In this document: one piece after another, positions 32,131-42,615 of the stretch
How positions within the stretch are numbered: the first letter of the stretch is position 1
Layout: each line of letters opens with the position of its first letter
NCBI GenBank assembly: GCA_030560485.1
Contig: JAKTTS010000009.1
Span: 1 to 64,000, forward strand
Source: Ascoidea tarda (nom. inval.)
Taxonomy: Eukaryota; Ascomycota; Saccharomycetes; Ascoideales; Ascoideaceae
Length of the DNA stretch: 64,000 bases
Direction of reading: 5' to 3'
Notes under the pieces: model-generated
Seen by the model: only the letters and a program-made list of their open reading frames with translations
The model's database searches: none
Told to the model about the DNA's origin: nothing
Position numbers and translations under genes: made by a program

Positions 32131-32220
32131 GCTTCTTCTGCTTCTTCTGCTTCTTCTGCTTCTTCTGCTTCTTCTGCTTCTTCTGCTTCTTCTGCTTCTT
32201 CTGCTTCTTCTGCTTCTTCT
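32131..32220 (+). repeat. (GCTTCTTCT)10 minisatellite
   Basis: Ten perfect head-to-tail copies of a 9-nt unit, ending 46 bp before the SCP1 ATG, probably in the 5' leader. The unit is divisible by three, and the frame that joins SCP1 reads CTT CTT CTG. Confidence 0.95.
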
Positions 32221-32266
32221 GCTTTTTGTGCTTTTTCCTTTCTGTGCTTCTCCTGCCTTCTGTTTA

Positions 32267-32941
32267 ATGCTTCCTAACAAAACTCTCTCCTACACCCCTG
32301 TTTACGGTCTCAAGCCCGATGTCACATCTCTCGACGACGATTTGAGAAACCAGAGAGCTGCCAAATACAACAGTTCAAAGATTCTCGAAATCAAAACCTG
32401 GATAATAAACCTCCTAGAAAACGATCCCATATTGTCCAATTACGACTTGGACCACGATTTAATTGACTTACTAAAAGATGGGATAATTTTATGCTCATTG
32501 ATCAATACAATCACTAGAAATACAAACAAAAACGAGATCAACATCAAATTTAGAAAATCTAACATGCCATTTATCCAAATGGAGAATATAGATTTTTTTC
32601 TTAAATCCTGCAAAAAAATTGGTGTGCCTCAAGATGAACTATTTTCTACTGTTGATTTATTTGAACAAAAGGACCCTGCTCAGATTTACACTACCTTAAT
32701 CTCACTAAGTAGATATTCAAACAAATTAAATCCTAATATTACAATAATTGGTCCAAAATTAGCTGAAAAGAGAATTCCTCCTCCAATACCCAAAAAACCA
32801 AAACATTTGAAGAATATCAACAACAGTAATAGTTGGAGTACTTTTGAGTATGGCTATATGAATGGTGCTAACCAAAACACTGAAAGTATCATTTTTGGAG
32901 GCAACAGAAATATAATCAGAGGTAATAATAACAAAAATTGA
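32267..32941 (+). CDS. SCP1: calponin/transgelin actin-bundling protein
   Basis: 224-aa homologue of yeast Scp1, the transgelin/calponin-family protein that bundles actin filaments in cortical patches. One calponin-homology domain covers about residues 35-155 (IKTWIINLL.., DLIDLLKDGIILCSLINTI, SNMPFIQMENIDFFLKSCKKIGVP, LFSTVDLFEQKDPAQIYTTLISLSRY). A Pro-rich linker (RIPPPIPKKPKHLK) and the calponin-like repeat WSTFEYGYMNGANQNTESI follow, matching Scp1 WSTFEYGYMKGASQATE. The conserved sequence begins soon after ATG 32267, which also gives the family length (200 aa in S. cerevisiae). An upstream in-frame ATG at 32081 would add 62 residues, including a poly-Leu run from the 9-nt repeat; I do not prefer it. 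Confidence 0.94.
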   Translation: MLPNKTLSYTPVYGLKPDVTSLDDDLRNQRAAKYNSSKILEIKTWIINLLENDPILSNYDLDHDLIDLLKDGIILCSLINTITRNTNKNEINIKFRKSNMPFIQMENIDFFLKSCKKIGVPQDELFSTVDLFEQKDPAQIYTTLISLSRYSNKLNPNITIIGPKLAEKRIPPPIPKKPKHLKNINNSNSWSTFEYGYMNGANQNTESIIFGGNRNIIRGNNNKN

Positions 32942-34380
32942 TTGATATAGATTTTTTTCTTGTTTTCTTTTTCTTTTTTACTTTAGATATTATATCAATA
33001 AACAATTATAAATAGAAACTATTTTACACAAACCATCTCTCAGGAATGCAATTTCATCTGTGCCTTTTATACACTCCTCTTAGTCACACATCCAAGACAA
33101 CTACCATAAATCCTTCTTATTCCTCATTTGGATAAAAGAACTAAATATAATTGCACCAAGATTAAACTGCGTACTCAATATCATTATCTAATTTTTTTTT
33201 TTTTAAAAATAACTGCTAAGAACACACGTATTGGGGATCTTGCACGGTGTTGTTTATTAGTCGGTATAAAACTAGGAAAACTGTCTCTGTAATTTTACCA
33301 TGGATGTGAGAAAACCCTAGAGGGAAGAAAACTCACATCAAGGACGAATTCATTATCTAATTAATTAAAATCATCACAAAATAAAAAATAAAAAATAAAA
33401 AATAAAAAACAAAAATAAATCACGACTAACTCAGTCTTTGAAAAAATGGCATCACTTGTTAACGCATGCATAAAATATTATTTTCAACAGCTGATGAACT
33501 CTGTATTTCAAAAAAAAAAAAAAATAAAACACTAAAATTTCTCATAATTCAATTAATTTCTCTTGTCTTAATATCAATTTTGTTCTAAAATGCGATTTTT
33601 CTATGCGTTTTTGATTAAACGCAAAGAAAGTTTTTCTGTTATTTAACATAATAAATCTTTTCTAAAGTTCAAATCGCATATTTATCAATCGTAAGAGATT
33701 ATCAAAATGTTCTATTTTTAACCCCAAAATATAAAATTATATGAAGCTGAGCTTTAAAGAATTTGAGTTACTTGAATTGAATCGACTTGGGGATTATTTT
33801 AAAATATAAAAATCTATCGACAAATAAAAGAATTTATAAAGAAAACAAATACTTACACTTGACTGTTTCACTTTTTATTGTTTTTTTAGGCAAAATCTTC
33901 TCTGTGAGTTGATCTCGTTTAATATAATAACATTTTATTTCCTTTTTTGAATAGCATAGTTTGATAACTTTCTACAAAAGTATTTCTCGAACTGGCTTCC
34001 AAACCTGCTATTTATTTTCAAGAGAACAAAAACGATATAATCAAACATAGTCAAAAACAATATTAGGCTTTCAATGTTACGGCTTTTGAAATGCAGAAAG
34101 CAGTATGTATCACACTAAAAGACCGTCAAGTTAGCATAAACCTTATTAGGCCCTGAATGTCCGGAAAAAAACAGAATTGATAACAGACATATATAATATT
34201 ATACACCATAACTTACGGTATATCAAAGACTAATTGATATTATTGTGAACAAAAAAGATTAGTCCTTGCTTGTTTTCCAAATTATACTGCTATTGTCAAA
34301 ATAGATTATTGAATTATTTAAACAAATTAATAATCATCCTTGAAATCAAATGCAAAAATCCAATTTTCAAAAAGATCGAC
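32942..34380. other. 1.4-kb convergent intergenic region SCP1/zinc-cluster factor
   Basis: AT-rich, with an (ATAAAAA)n run near 33380-33410 and an imperfect hairpin at 33303-33339 (8-bp arms GATGTGAG/CTCACATC around a Tbf1-like AACCCTA). This is long for a convergent gap, so an unannotated noncoding RNA is possible, but I cannot identify one. Confidence 0.45.
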
Positions 34381-37287
34381 TTAGCACCCAATATTTATTT
34401 CCCACCCAAGTTTTGTTGCTATCTCAAACCACTGAATATTACAATTACCGTTAGGATTTTCTTTCCAAATTTCTCTAATCAATTCTAAAACCCGTTTTAA
34501 TCCTTCAATATAATATGTTTCTTGCAATCTTCTAATCTGTTTAAGAAGTTTTTCTTTATGTTTCATACTAACCAAGTTAATTCCCGTCATTAACAATATA
34601 AAACTTAATCCACTTTCAACTTGAGGCCCAATCAAAATATCTAAAAGTGGCAAGATCTTTAAAATTATCATTTGAATCTTAAATGATTCAGGAGGAAGTT
34701 TATTAAGAGAAGTGAAAATTAATAATTTCAAGACTAATTGAAAAACTTCAAACAAAGTCAAGTGAGCCTCTATTTCTTCCTTTGAATTAAGATACTTTAA
34801 AGCTTGAAGTTGTGGTTTTTGTTTGTCAATTTTTTCTTTCAAAGCTTTGATTTTGACATTTAGATTTTCGTAAAACTCAATACTTGAATGATTATCCCAA
34901 GATCCCCTGTAAAAATCAATCGAACTTTTGCATGAATCATCAACCTCAATCCCGTTTTGAATAGATTTTTCAAATTTTCTTAAAGCCAATGCTAAATTGT
35001 TAATTTCACCAACTAGAATATACAAGTTTTTATTACAACCTTGTAAACTATCAATACATGTATCTTTGTCATAAATCGACTGATATTTTTCAATTTCAAA
35101 ATATGTTCCATGTTCAACAGACCAGCTGCTTAATATATCGTGGTAAATAAAATTTAAAATCAATCTCATTGTTATTTCATTTGAATTATCCAAGTTAATA
35201 AATTCTTCTAACCCCCCTACTTCAGTAATTACTAAAACCATGTTTTCTAATATTCTTCTCCATGAATTAGGCTTGATGTTTCCTGTTGAAATTTCAATTC
35301 CTAGCTTTATTACTAAAACTGTGAAAATGTTTATTTTTGATTTGATAACAACCTGCAAACTTTTATGATAATAGTTTTTTATTATTTTATCGGTTTTATT
35401 GTAGTGAAACTCATCTTGAATAGAGTAACAATCTAAATTAGAAGAAAAACCTTTTATATTGCTAAAATCAATCCTTGAATCTTCCTGGTTAGATATATTC
35501 TTTGGATGAACAAAACAATCATTTATATTGGGGCTTATTAAACACCCAGCAGCTTTAAAATTATTGCGATAATCGCTATATTTTCCATTTTTAAATCTAT
35601 TATAAAAGCAGCCACCCCAAGAAGTGATTGCATAGAGTATTGCCAAGTTCTCTGTATTATTTTTATAGTTTAAAGCAAGCTCTATAAATACAGTGTGATA
35701 GTAGCTAAAGTGTGGATCAATTACAGGTAAGATTTTAGAGAGATCGGCCACATAAAACTCAAAAAATAACTTTCCCTCATCATCAGGTAGCAAAGAATTT
35801 AAATCTTGAAAATATGACAACTGTTCGTAAAAAGGATACTCATCTTCTTCTATTGGTGCAGGAGCGACTTTCATATCTGATAGTGATTTTCCAGGTAACC
35901 AATCAGCATTGGTACTCATTGGGCTTGAACCGAAATGGTTAGAATTTAAAAAATGAGAAAATTCATAAGTACGATTGTGATTATGATTATGATCATGATG
36001 GTCTTGTTTTGGCCGTTGTTTTTGTACAACCTTGATTCTTTTCAAGATTTTTGCATTATTGATATTACAAAAAGTAATCATTTGTTGAAGAAAACCACAT
36101 TTACACTTCAAAGAAGAAGCGACATAATACGATTTAAAATTCATTGGAGTCCTATTCAGTTTTTTTAGAACAGATAATAGGTCTGAATTAGGAGAAAATA
36201 AAGAAATGGAATCAATATCAGAGGAGATTGATCTAATAGACGCAGAAGTTTCTGATGTTGTACATGTGGAAGCGCTGTTTTCATTAGTTTCTGCAAAATC
36301 ATTACAAAAAAACTTTGTAAAGGGATTGACAATATTGTCATTATTATGATTAAAACCCCAAAATAAATAACTGTTATTATTGCATATATTTTTTATAGTG
36401 GGATTTGTGCAATAATTGTTAGATTCATTATCAAAGATAGAATTGAAATTTATATCAACACTGGAACTAAAATCATAGTCATTGACAGAGTTAATTTTTT
36501 TGATACTGGAATCAGAACTGGAATTGAAATCAAGAGTGGAATTGGGATGAAAATTGGATACACAATTTGAAAAACAACTAATTTGTGGAATGAAATTATC
36601 TTGTTGGATTGGATCCAAAAAAATCAGTTGGTTGATATTGATATTATCAGTTTCTATCTGATTATCTATATTGTTTCTTGCATAAGTATTTATTTCATTT
36701 ATTAGTTTAATGTTATTCTTTTCATCAACCATATCAATAGTTTGAACATGGTTAACATTTTCTTTTGAAGAATCTTTTTGAGTGTTATCAAGTAATTCTG
36801 TGATTGTATTATTAGTATATTTGGGAACTGAAACAATGTTTTCATTTGCAACATTAGAAACCAAAGGTTGTAGATAAGGAGAGTTATTTATTATGTTGGA
36901 AGAATTTGAAAGAAACATGTCCTTGGCCATGAACTGAGATTGAGAATTTTTATCAGAACACTTATGTATTTTTTGATTTTTGATTTTAGTAATATTTGAT
37001 TTTTCAGTAAATGGTCTAGGGGGGTAAATACATTTTGTAGAACTTTTTAAACATAAAGCACAAATTGGCTTTTCTTCATTGCATTTTTTCTTTTTTCTTT
37101 TGCATTCAAAGCAACCACCTTTTGACCTTTCCAAGGATTTTATAAAAGTAGTTCTTTTATATTTTTTTGCATTATAAGAATTTTTATTCTTTTTATTATA
37201 CAAATCTGGATCAGTAGATAACTTTTCAAAATCCTTTATTTTAACTTCTTCAACTTCATTTGATTTGAAATCAAAAGTGGTAAACAT
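34381..37287 (-). CDS. Zn2Cys6 fungal transcription factor
   Basis: 968-aa nuclear transcription factor. Six cysteines at 59, 62, 69, 76, 79 and 86 (CFECKRKKKKC..CALC..C) form a binuclear zinc cluster that usually binds CGG triplets. The N-terminus before it and about 400 residues after it are Asn/Ser-rich and disordered. The C-terminal ~450 residues (from about EQLSYFQDLNSLLPDDEGKLFFEFYVADLSKILPVIDP) are helical and match the fungal-specific transcription factor 2 (Lys14/Upc2-like group) layout, with a central LAILYAITSWGG helix. The regulated pathway is unknown. The nearest divergent neighbour is the decayed F-box/LRR locus, and the BMT cluster is 6 kb away. A CGG..CCG palindrome at 46511-46540 is the kind of site such factors use. 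Confidence 0.88.
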   Translation of the reverse strand: MFTTFDFKSNEVEEVKIKDFEKLSTDPDLYNKKNKNSYNAKKYKRTTFIKSLERSKGGCFECKRKKKKCNEEKPICALCLKSSTKCIYPPRPFTEKSNITKIKNQKIHKCSDKNSQSQFMAKDMFLSNSSNIINNSPYLQPLVSNVANENIVSVPKYTNNTITELLDNTQKDSSKENVNHVQTIDMVDEKNNIKLINEINTYARNNIDNQIETDNININQLIFLDPIQQDNFIPQISCFSNCVSNFHPNSTLDFNSSSDSSIKKINSVNDYDFSSSVDINFNSIFDNESNNYCTNPTIKNICNNNSYLFWGFNHNNDNIVNPFTKFFCNDFAETNENSASTCTTSETSASIRSISSDIDSISLFSPNSDLLSVLKKLNRTPMNFKSYYVASSLKCKCGFLQQMITFCNINNAKILKRIKVVQKQRPKQDHHDHNHNHNRTYEFSHFLNSNHFGSSPMSTNADWLPGKSLSDMKVAPAPIEEDEYPFYEQLSYFQDLNSLLPDDEGKLFFEFYVADLSKILPVIDPHFSYYHTVFIELALNYKNNTENLAILYAITSWGGCFYNRFKNGKYSDYRNNFKAAGCLISPNINDCFVHPKNISNQEDSRIDFSNIKGFSSNLDCYSIQDEFHYNKTDKIIKNYYHKSLQVVIKSKINIFTVLVIKLGIEISTGNIKPNSWRRILENMVLVITEVGGLEEFINLDNSNEITMRLILNFIYHDILSSWSVEHGTYFEIEKYQSIYDKDTCIDSLQGCNKNLYILVGEINNLALALRKFEKSIQNGIEVDDSCKSSIDFYRGSWDNHSSIEFYENLNVKIKALKEKIDKQKPQLQALKYLNSKEEIEAHLTLFEVFQLVLKLLIFTSLNKLPPESFKIQMIILKILPLLDILIGPQVESGLSFILLMTGINLVSMKHKEKLLKQIRRLQETYYIEGLKRVLELIREIWKENPNGNCNIQWFEIATKLGWEINIGC

Positions 37288-38412
37288 AATTGGTGGAGTA
37301 ATCTATAGAAAAAACAGGGAGCTGCTTGCAGTTTTAGTTTACAGGTATTGATAGTGGTTAGTTATATTTTATTTCAGGGGAACAGTTTTTTTCTTATCTC
37401 AGTTTGTTTCACTTATATTGAAAAATAGATTTAAACTAACCACTATTATTTACAGATTTTCAGTAAGCAAACCCAAAAGCTTAGATCAAGAACAGCAGAA
37501 ACAGCAGAAAAATAACGAAACACCGGAATCCTCTTAGAAATCAGTATTACTAATTAAAACGATTAGAGATAGTGGGTGGACTTAAAAGCTGGACCTTGAA
37601 TGTTGCAAACACCGGATTAACAGCACGACCAACTGCATAGCCAGTGGATTTTGATGAAAAAAATCTCTAATTGTGCAATTGACCATGATGAAACCTGGGT
37701 TCCATTTAACATTTCAGTCAGCTCTTAAACAGTGAGACAGATTTGCAACTCCAAAGCAGGTTCTTTTATACCATATTGAAATTTTGCTGCCTGTTGAGCT
37801 TCGATTCCCCTGCTGGTTATTGACAGCCCGATCTGGAAGTTGCGTTGTCGCCTAAAAGAGACGCGCATCCACAGTTGTGAACTGAGCACCAGAAACCACT
37901 TATGTGGTACTCACGTGTCTGATAAGTAATCTGCTTAGTCATATCACGCTCTTTTTTTCAGATTACCTAATGATGGTTTTTCTGTGACCTTCTATAACCA
38001 AATTTGGACTGACGAGCACGTGCATGTAATTCACCAACGATCCGTTCTGACCATTCGAATCTATTTACAACATTTGTTTCGACAGTTTCAATTCTCGGGC
38101 TAATTTCTTCAATTGCAACACCAATTTGTAAAGATGGTTCAAGTTCTTCGTGATTACTGTTGCATTCATTGGTCTTTCGTAAGTTTTGACCCTGAATTTA
38201 TTGAGTGAAGGATAAAGATTTCTCCTAGATTGACTTATTGCCAGTAGATCTCTTATTCTTTTTCTTCCTTAGTTCGATTACTTTTCTATATAGATACTTT
38301 TAGTGATACTTATATGAATTTAATTTCAACGTCTTCAAGAGTATGATAAGTATTGCTTATTTTGACTACACTGTTTGGTTTGTGGCCAGTTTCAATATCA
38401 GCTGAATATCTA
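37288..38412. promoter_or_regulatory. upstream region of the zinc-cluster factor
   Basis: About 1.1 kb. Two CACGTG boxes lie at 37912-37917 and 38017-38022. No reliable gene; a slightly GC-richer part at 37790-37880 resembles other promoter islands. Confidence 0.45.
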
Positions 38413-38748
38413 TTAACAACTTTGGGCACCCACACAATTGTCTTCAAAAAGAGCAAAAGCGTGGAAATCTAAGACAAAAGCTCTAGATTTATAGTGATCT
38501 TGAAAGTAACTGTAATACTTGTCTTGAATGATTCTTACTTGAACTGATTGATATAGTATTTTTTTGCACTGTTCAGACCAAGGAGCATAAGATAACGAAA
38601 ATAAATAGATCTTGTCTAACGGAAGATATTCGAGAATACCTAAGATAATTGGAGAAAAGGACTGCTGTGCAAGTGCAGAAAGAAGAGACTGTTCCAAATA
38701 CATGAAAGATGTGTTGACAATAGATGTGATAAAAAGAAATAAAGTCAA
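38413..38748 (-). pseudogene. inverted F-box-like 5' fragment of a decayed F-box/LRR gene
   Basis: A 111-codon minus-strand piece with an F-box-like segment (ILGILEYLPLDKIYLFSLSY) followed by ..SEQCKKILYQSVQVRI, as at the N-terminus of F-box/LRR proteins. It lies head to head with plus-strand LRR remnants that begin about 60 bp away. The best reading is that the 5' part of one gene was inverted. A separate small F-box gene is the alternative. Confidence 0.5.
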
Positions 38749-38807
38749 ATCATATTAAGTAGTACTTAAATTCAGCAAAAATAACCAGTAAAATAGCTCC
38801 CTATTGT

Positions 38808-41295
38808 TTGAACCATGAAAGATTCCGTTGTGCGTCAAATGAACCAAAAAAAGGTCTTTTGCTGGGTCAATTCGGTGGAACTAGCATTGAAACCAATTTC
38901 AGGAAATATTCTCAAAACATAGAAATCATTTCTACATTTGATTTTTTTGATTCTTTAAAGAGATTCAATCCACTAAATATTGAATTGAATAACTTGAAAA
39001 CTTTGAATGTTCTCGACTTGGTTAGTAATGATCATTTATTTGTCAATTTTTCAATTAATGGACACTTTAATCGGTTTAGATTAACTCATCAAACCATTAA
39101 GCTTGATTTTACAACCAAAAGTTGTTTTCAGTTACTAAGATATTTAGATAAAATACTTTTCCAAAAAAACGATTTCTGATAGTGCACTTCTTTGTTTCAT
39201 TGGGGATCATACCGAACAGTTAAACCGTTTAACCTCTCTCTCATTCAAAAATTCCAATCCCAATTTTAATTCATTCATTAAGTATAATTTCAGAAACTTA
39301 TATTTTTTGAAAAAACTTACCTTATCTAATAACAATTTGCTACTGATTCCGGAATTTTTCTTATTGAACAATTTGGAAATCCTCAATTTGAGAAAAAATT
39401 CAATAGAAAAAATTCAAAATTTATTACCGCTTACAAACTTACAAACGCTTAATCTTAGCAACAATAAAATTCTGAAAATAGAAAAAATATCTTCTCCTGT
39501 TAATTTAAAAGATTTAAATTTATCAAATAACAAAATTTCAAAATTGGAGAATCTAAATACATTGAAAAACTTTCGGATATTCAATTTGTCCAGAAATTTA
39601 CTTGAAAATTTTGAAAATATATCAATGATTTCTCATATTGAAGAATTGAATTTATCATCAAATCAAATCAAATTTACGCACCACTTGAATGAATTATTCG
39701 CATTAAACAATTTGCAAAAATTTGAAATCTCTAATAATTTCCTTCTGGATGTCAATCGATTGGAATCAATCACCTTTGTGAATAAAATCTTTTTGACTGA
39801 ATTAACTTCAATAATACGAGATCAAGCTACACTAAGTGAAGTATTGTTTGAAAGGCCTGACACTAACAGAATAACAGAATTATCAAATGTTTTAAAGGAT
39901 GGCAGTGAATATAAATCTATAAAATTGACAGAAATTCTTAGAAATAATTGGTTCAATTTTTGGAAACCAGATATCTATTTTTTATATAATTTTGAAATTA
40001 AAAATATAGAGAAGCAAAACCATATATTTGCTTTAATCGAAAACCAAGTTCAATTTGTAAAATCTTGTACATTAATTTTATCAGCTGGAAAAGATTTTCT
40101 CAAACAAGATCTAGATATTGTTAAACCATATTCTTAACAAAAATTCTATCAACGATATTTTAAATCATTCGAGCATGTCGCTAGGGCCCATGAAAAGGAT
40201 CTAATATTTCCTTTAGTTGAATTATTAATTAAACAGGGAAAGACTATTGACGACGACAAATGGTTGGATGTATTTGATTACTATGTTGAAAATGCTGAAA
40301 ATTCTTAGAAGGATTTTTTTTATTGCTATGTCAAAGCAAATGTGTTCCTCCAGTTCATGAGGAAAATAAATCAATTTGGTCCACAGGTTTTTTAAAAACT
40401 TGATTATTGGAAAAATAGTTTAGAAGAGAAAAAAATTATAACCCTAAATAATTTTAATTTTATGTCTAGTCAACAGTTTTATCTAATTAACAGAAATATC
40501 GGCCAGATTCAATTATTAAAAGAAATGAATAACAAATATTCTAAAAATTCTGAACCTGAAATCAAATTCGAAATCGTTGCTAGGAAAATGAAAAATCTTT
40601 GTATAGAAATTGATAGAGTTTATTCACTTTATGAAAATGATGAAGTATTATCAATGTTAGACAATATTTTTTTCCATCCTTATTTCTGTTAAAATAAGGA
40701 TTTCGGTTTACTACATATATTTTACGCTAAAAAAGCAAAGAGATTTTCCACAATAAAAAAGCCTATATTAGTGCTAGTATTCTATAATTATTTAGTCGCA
40801 GTTTCATTTCTGCTTGAGAAATATAGTCCAAAAAAAGTATTTCCTAAAATTAAAATGCTGAATTTATGGTTTGAGTTAAATCAGAAAGATAATTTGCAAG
40901 CTGCATTCAAAATCTGTGATTCATCAAACAATAATAATTATCAATTGGTTGTTTGTGAGTACAATGCGTTTATTCAAGCTATTGAAAACGCTAGAGAGTT
41001 TTTGTTTGCCAAAGAAATAGATAATATTTAGATGACTACAGTTTGTATAACGATAGGCATTTTTTACTAAATTTGGTGTTTGGCACAACATAAATTAGTG
41101 CAACATATTAAGTTGTATTTGGTGGTTTTGATGAGAGGTAAAATTGTTTTTTTTTCGACTTTTATACATATTTTCGTAATTGCTATTAAAACTAGGTTAT
41201 CGAATTTTGAGAGGGTCAAACTGGGGACTGATTTCCGATTGGAGTTTGAAAATCAATTTTTAATTGCCTTGATTAGTTATAAAAATATCTATTGA
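38808..41295 (+). pseudogene. decayed leucine-rich-repeat gene
   Basis: Long coding-like relic. A first piece (38808-39179) is linked by one frameshift near 39176 to a single frame running to 41295. That frame encodes about eight SDS22-like LRRs (39295-39760, e.g. LTLSNNNLL, LNLSNNKI, LNLSSNQI) and then an unrecognised helical region. The frame is interrupted by stops at 40135, 40306, 40393, 40690 and 41029 and one more near 41070, yet it stays in phase between them, so the decay is recent or slow. The architecture matches the intact gene at 17483-19201, though the sequences are well diverged. TatD begins 40 bp downstream. Confidence 0.7.
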
Positions 41296-41334
41296 TTCTA
41301 ATAATAATTAAATAAAAATTTATAATTTTTAAAG

Positions 41335-42615
41335 ATGAAATTATATGATGCACATTGTCATTTGTCACCCAATTGTTTTAGTATTGATATTAATGTTCTT
41401 TGCGATGTTATTTTTGAAGATTTAAAGAATAGTGAAGTCGATAATGAAGATGTGGTTAGTGAACTAGGATTAATGTCAACAAATCAGTTTGATTCGAAAT
41501 TGGTGATTGAGTTGGGTGGCAAATTAAATAAAAACATGAATAGACAAGTTATTATACCATCGATTGGAATACATCCATGGTATTGTCATTTATTTAGTTT
41601 TGACGATGACAAAGAAAATAGAGAAAGCAATATAAATGGTAATGATAATCAAAATTATAAATTACTACATTACAAGAAAATACTAAAGTTATCAAATACA
41701 TCGTTAGATTTTGATGATAATTTGAGGATGGTAGAAGATTATCTACCAAAACCTATTTATATCGAGGGATATTTAAATGAGTTGAAAAAAAAAGTTGACC
41801 CGTTGTTAATGGAGAACCTGAGCTTGAATAAGTATATGATTTGTGGAGAAATCGGGTTGGACAAATTGTTTAGAATTCCATTAACTGGGTTTTTAGGTAA
41901 TCCCAAAGAGTTTGATTATAAACAAATCAAGAACAACGATAAAGATAGGAGCAATAATAGATTGTTGTCTAATTTCAAAGTGGATATGAAACATCAAATC
42001 AGGATATTTAACAGACAGTTAGAATTCGCAAATGAGTTAAAACTACCAATTTCAGTACATTCAGTGAAGAGTCATGGAGTGATACTTGAGTTAATCAGGA
42101 GCTTTTATTCTGAAAATAAATTGAAATCGATCAAATCAATTTGTCTCCATTCATATACCGGATCAAAAGATCAAATCAAACAGTGGTTAAATTTTGTTAA
42201 ATCAGTAAATAAAAATAGAAAAGAAACTAAAATCAAAGATGTAAACATTTATGATGAGGAGGATCAAAATTCAAAAATTGATGTGTTTTTCTCGTTTTCT
42301 AACATTATTAACATTAGCAATAATACGAGCATTAAAAATGGAAACTTTTTGATGGAAAATGTTATCCAAGAAATTCCCATAGACAACCTCTTGATTGAAA
42401 CAGACTTGCTGGTGGATCGGTACTACGACCGCAATAAGGACGGGGGCCATTATCGAGATTTGCTTAAAGTTGTTGACCAAATTTGCAAAATCAAATGTCT
42501 AAAAAGAGACCTATGCATTGAGCATTTGAGCCAAAACTGGAACCGTTATTTGGGAAGTAACCTAGCTGCAAAAGGGGAACTCTCAGCACAGACAAGGAGT
42601 TTCCAAATGGATTAA
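41335..42615 (+). CDS. TatD-family metal-dependent hydrolase (Scn1/YMR262W-like)
   Basis: 426-aa TatD-related metallohydrolase. The N-terminus MKLYDAHCHLSP has the metal-binding HxH (His7, His9). CGEIGLDK near residue 165 supplies the conserved Glu, LPISVHS near 240 and CLHSYTG near 265 the further His residues, and IETDLLVDRYYD near 355 the catalytic Asp. TatD proteins are 3'-5' exonucleases/DNases. The Scn1/YMR262W branch in fungi has this long form with a diverged Asp motif, and its substrate is poorly known. It is longer than S. cerevisiae YMR262W (313 aa) because of Asn/Asp-rich loops. CTG codons occur at 41818 and 42409, the second within the Asp motif. Confidence 0.8.
   Translation: MKLYDAHCHLSPNCFSIDINVLCDVIFEDLKNSEVDNEDVVSELGLMSTNQFDSKLVIELGGKLNKNMNRQVIIPSIGIHPWYCHLFSFDDDKENRESNINGNDNQNYKLLHYKKILKLSNTSLDFDDNLRMVEDYLPKPIYIEGYLNELKKKVDPLLMENLSLNKYMICGEIGLDKLFRIPLTGFLGNPKEFDYKQIKNNDKDRSNNRLLSNFKVDMKHQIRIFNRQLEFANELKLPISVHSVKSHGVILELIRSFYSENKLKSIKSICLHSYTGSKDQIKQWLNFVKSVNKNRKETKIKDVNIYDEEDQNSKIDVFFSFSNIINISNNTSIKNGNFLMENVIQEIPIDNLLIETDLLVDRYYDRNKDGGHYRDLLKVVDQICKIKCLKRDLCIEHLSQNWNRYLGSNLAAKGELSAQTRSFQMD

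Larger units (their letters stand above)
31614..32266. promoter_or_regulatory. divergent promoter RTS1-B/SCP1
   Basis: About 650 bp. The SCP1 side contains the GCGTGA array (32025-32099) and the 9-nt tandem repeat (32131-32220). The RTS1-B side is AT-rich without clear motifs. Confidence 0.55.

Noticed and set aside
33303-33339. Hairpin with a Tbf1-like AACCCTA, considered as part of a snoRNA gene
   Set aside because: No C/D or H/ACA boxes could be placed around it.
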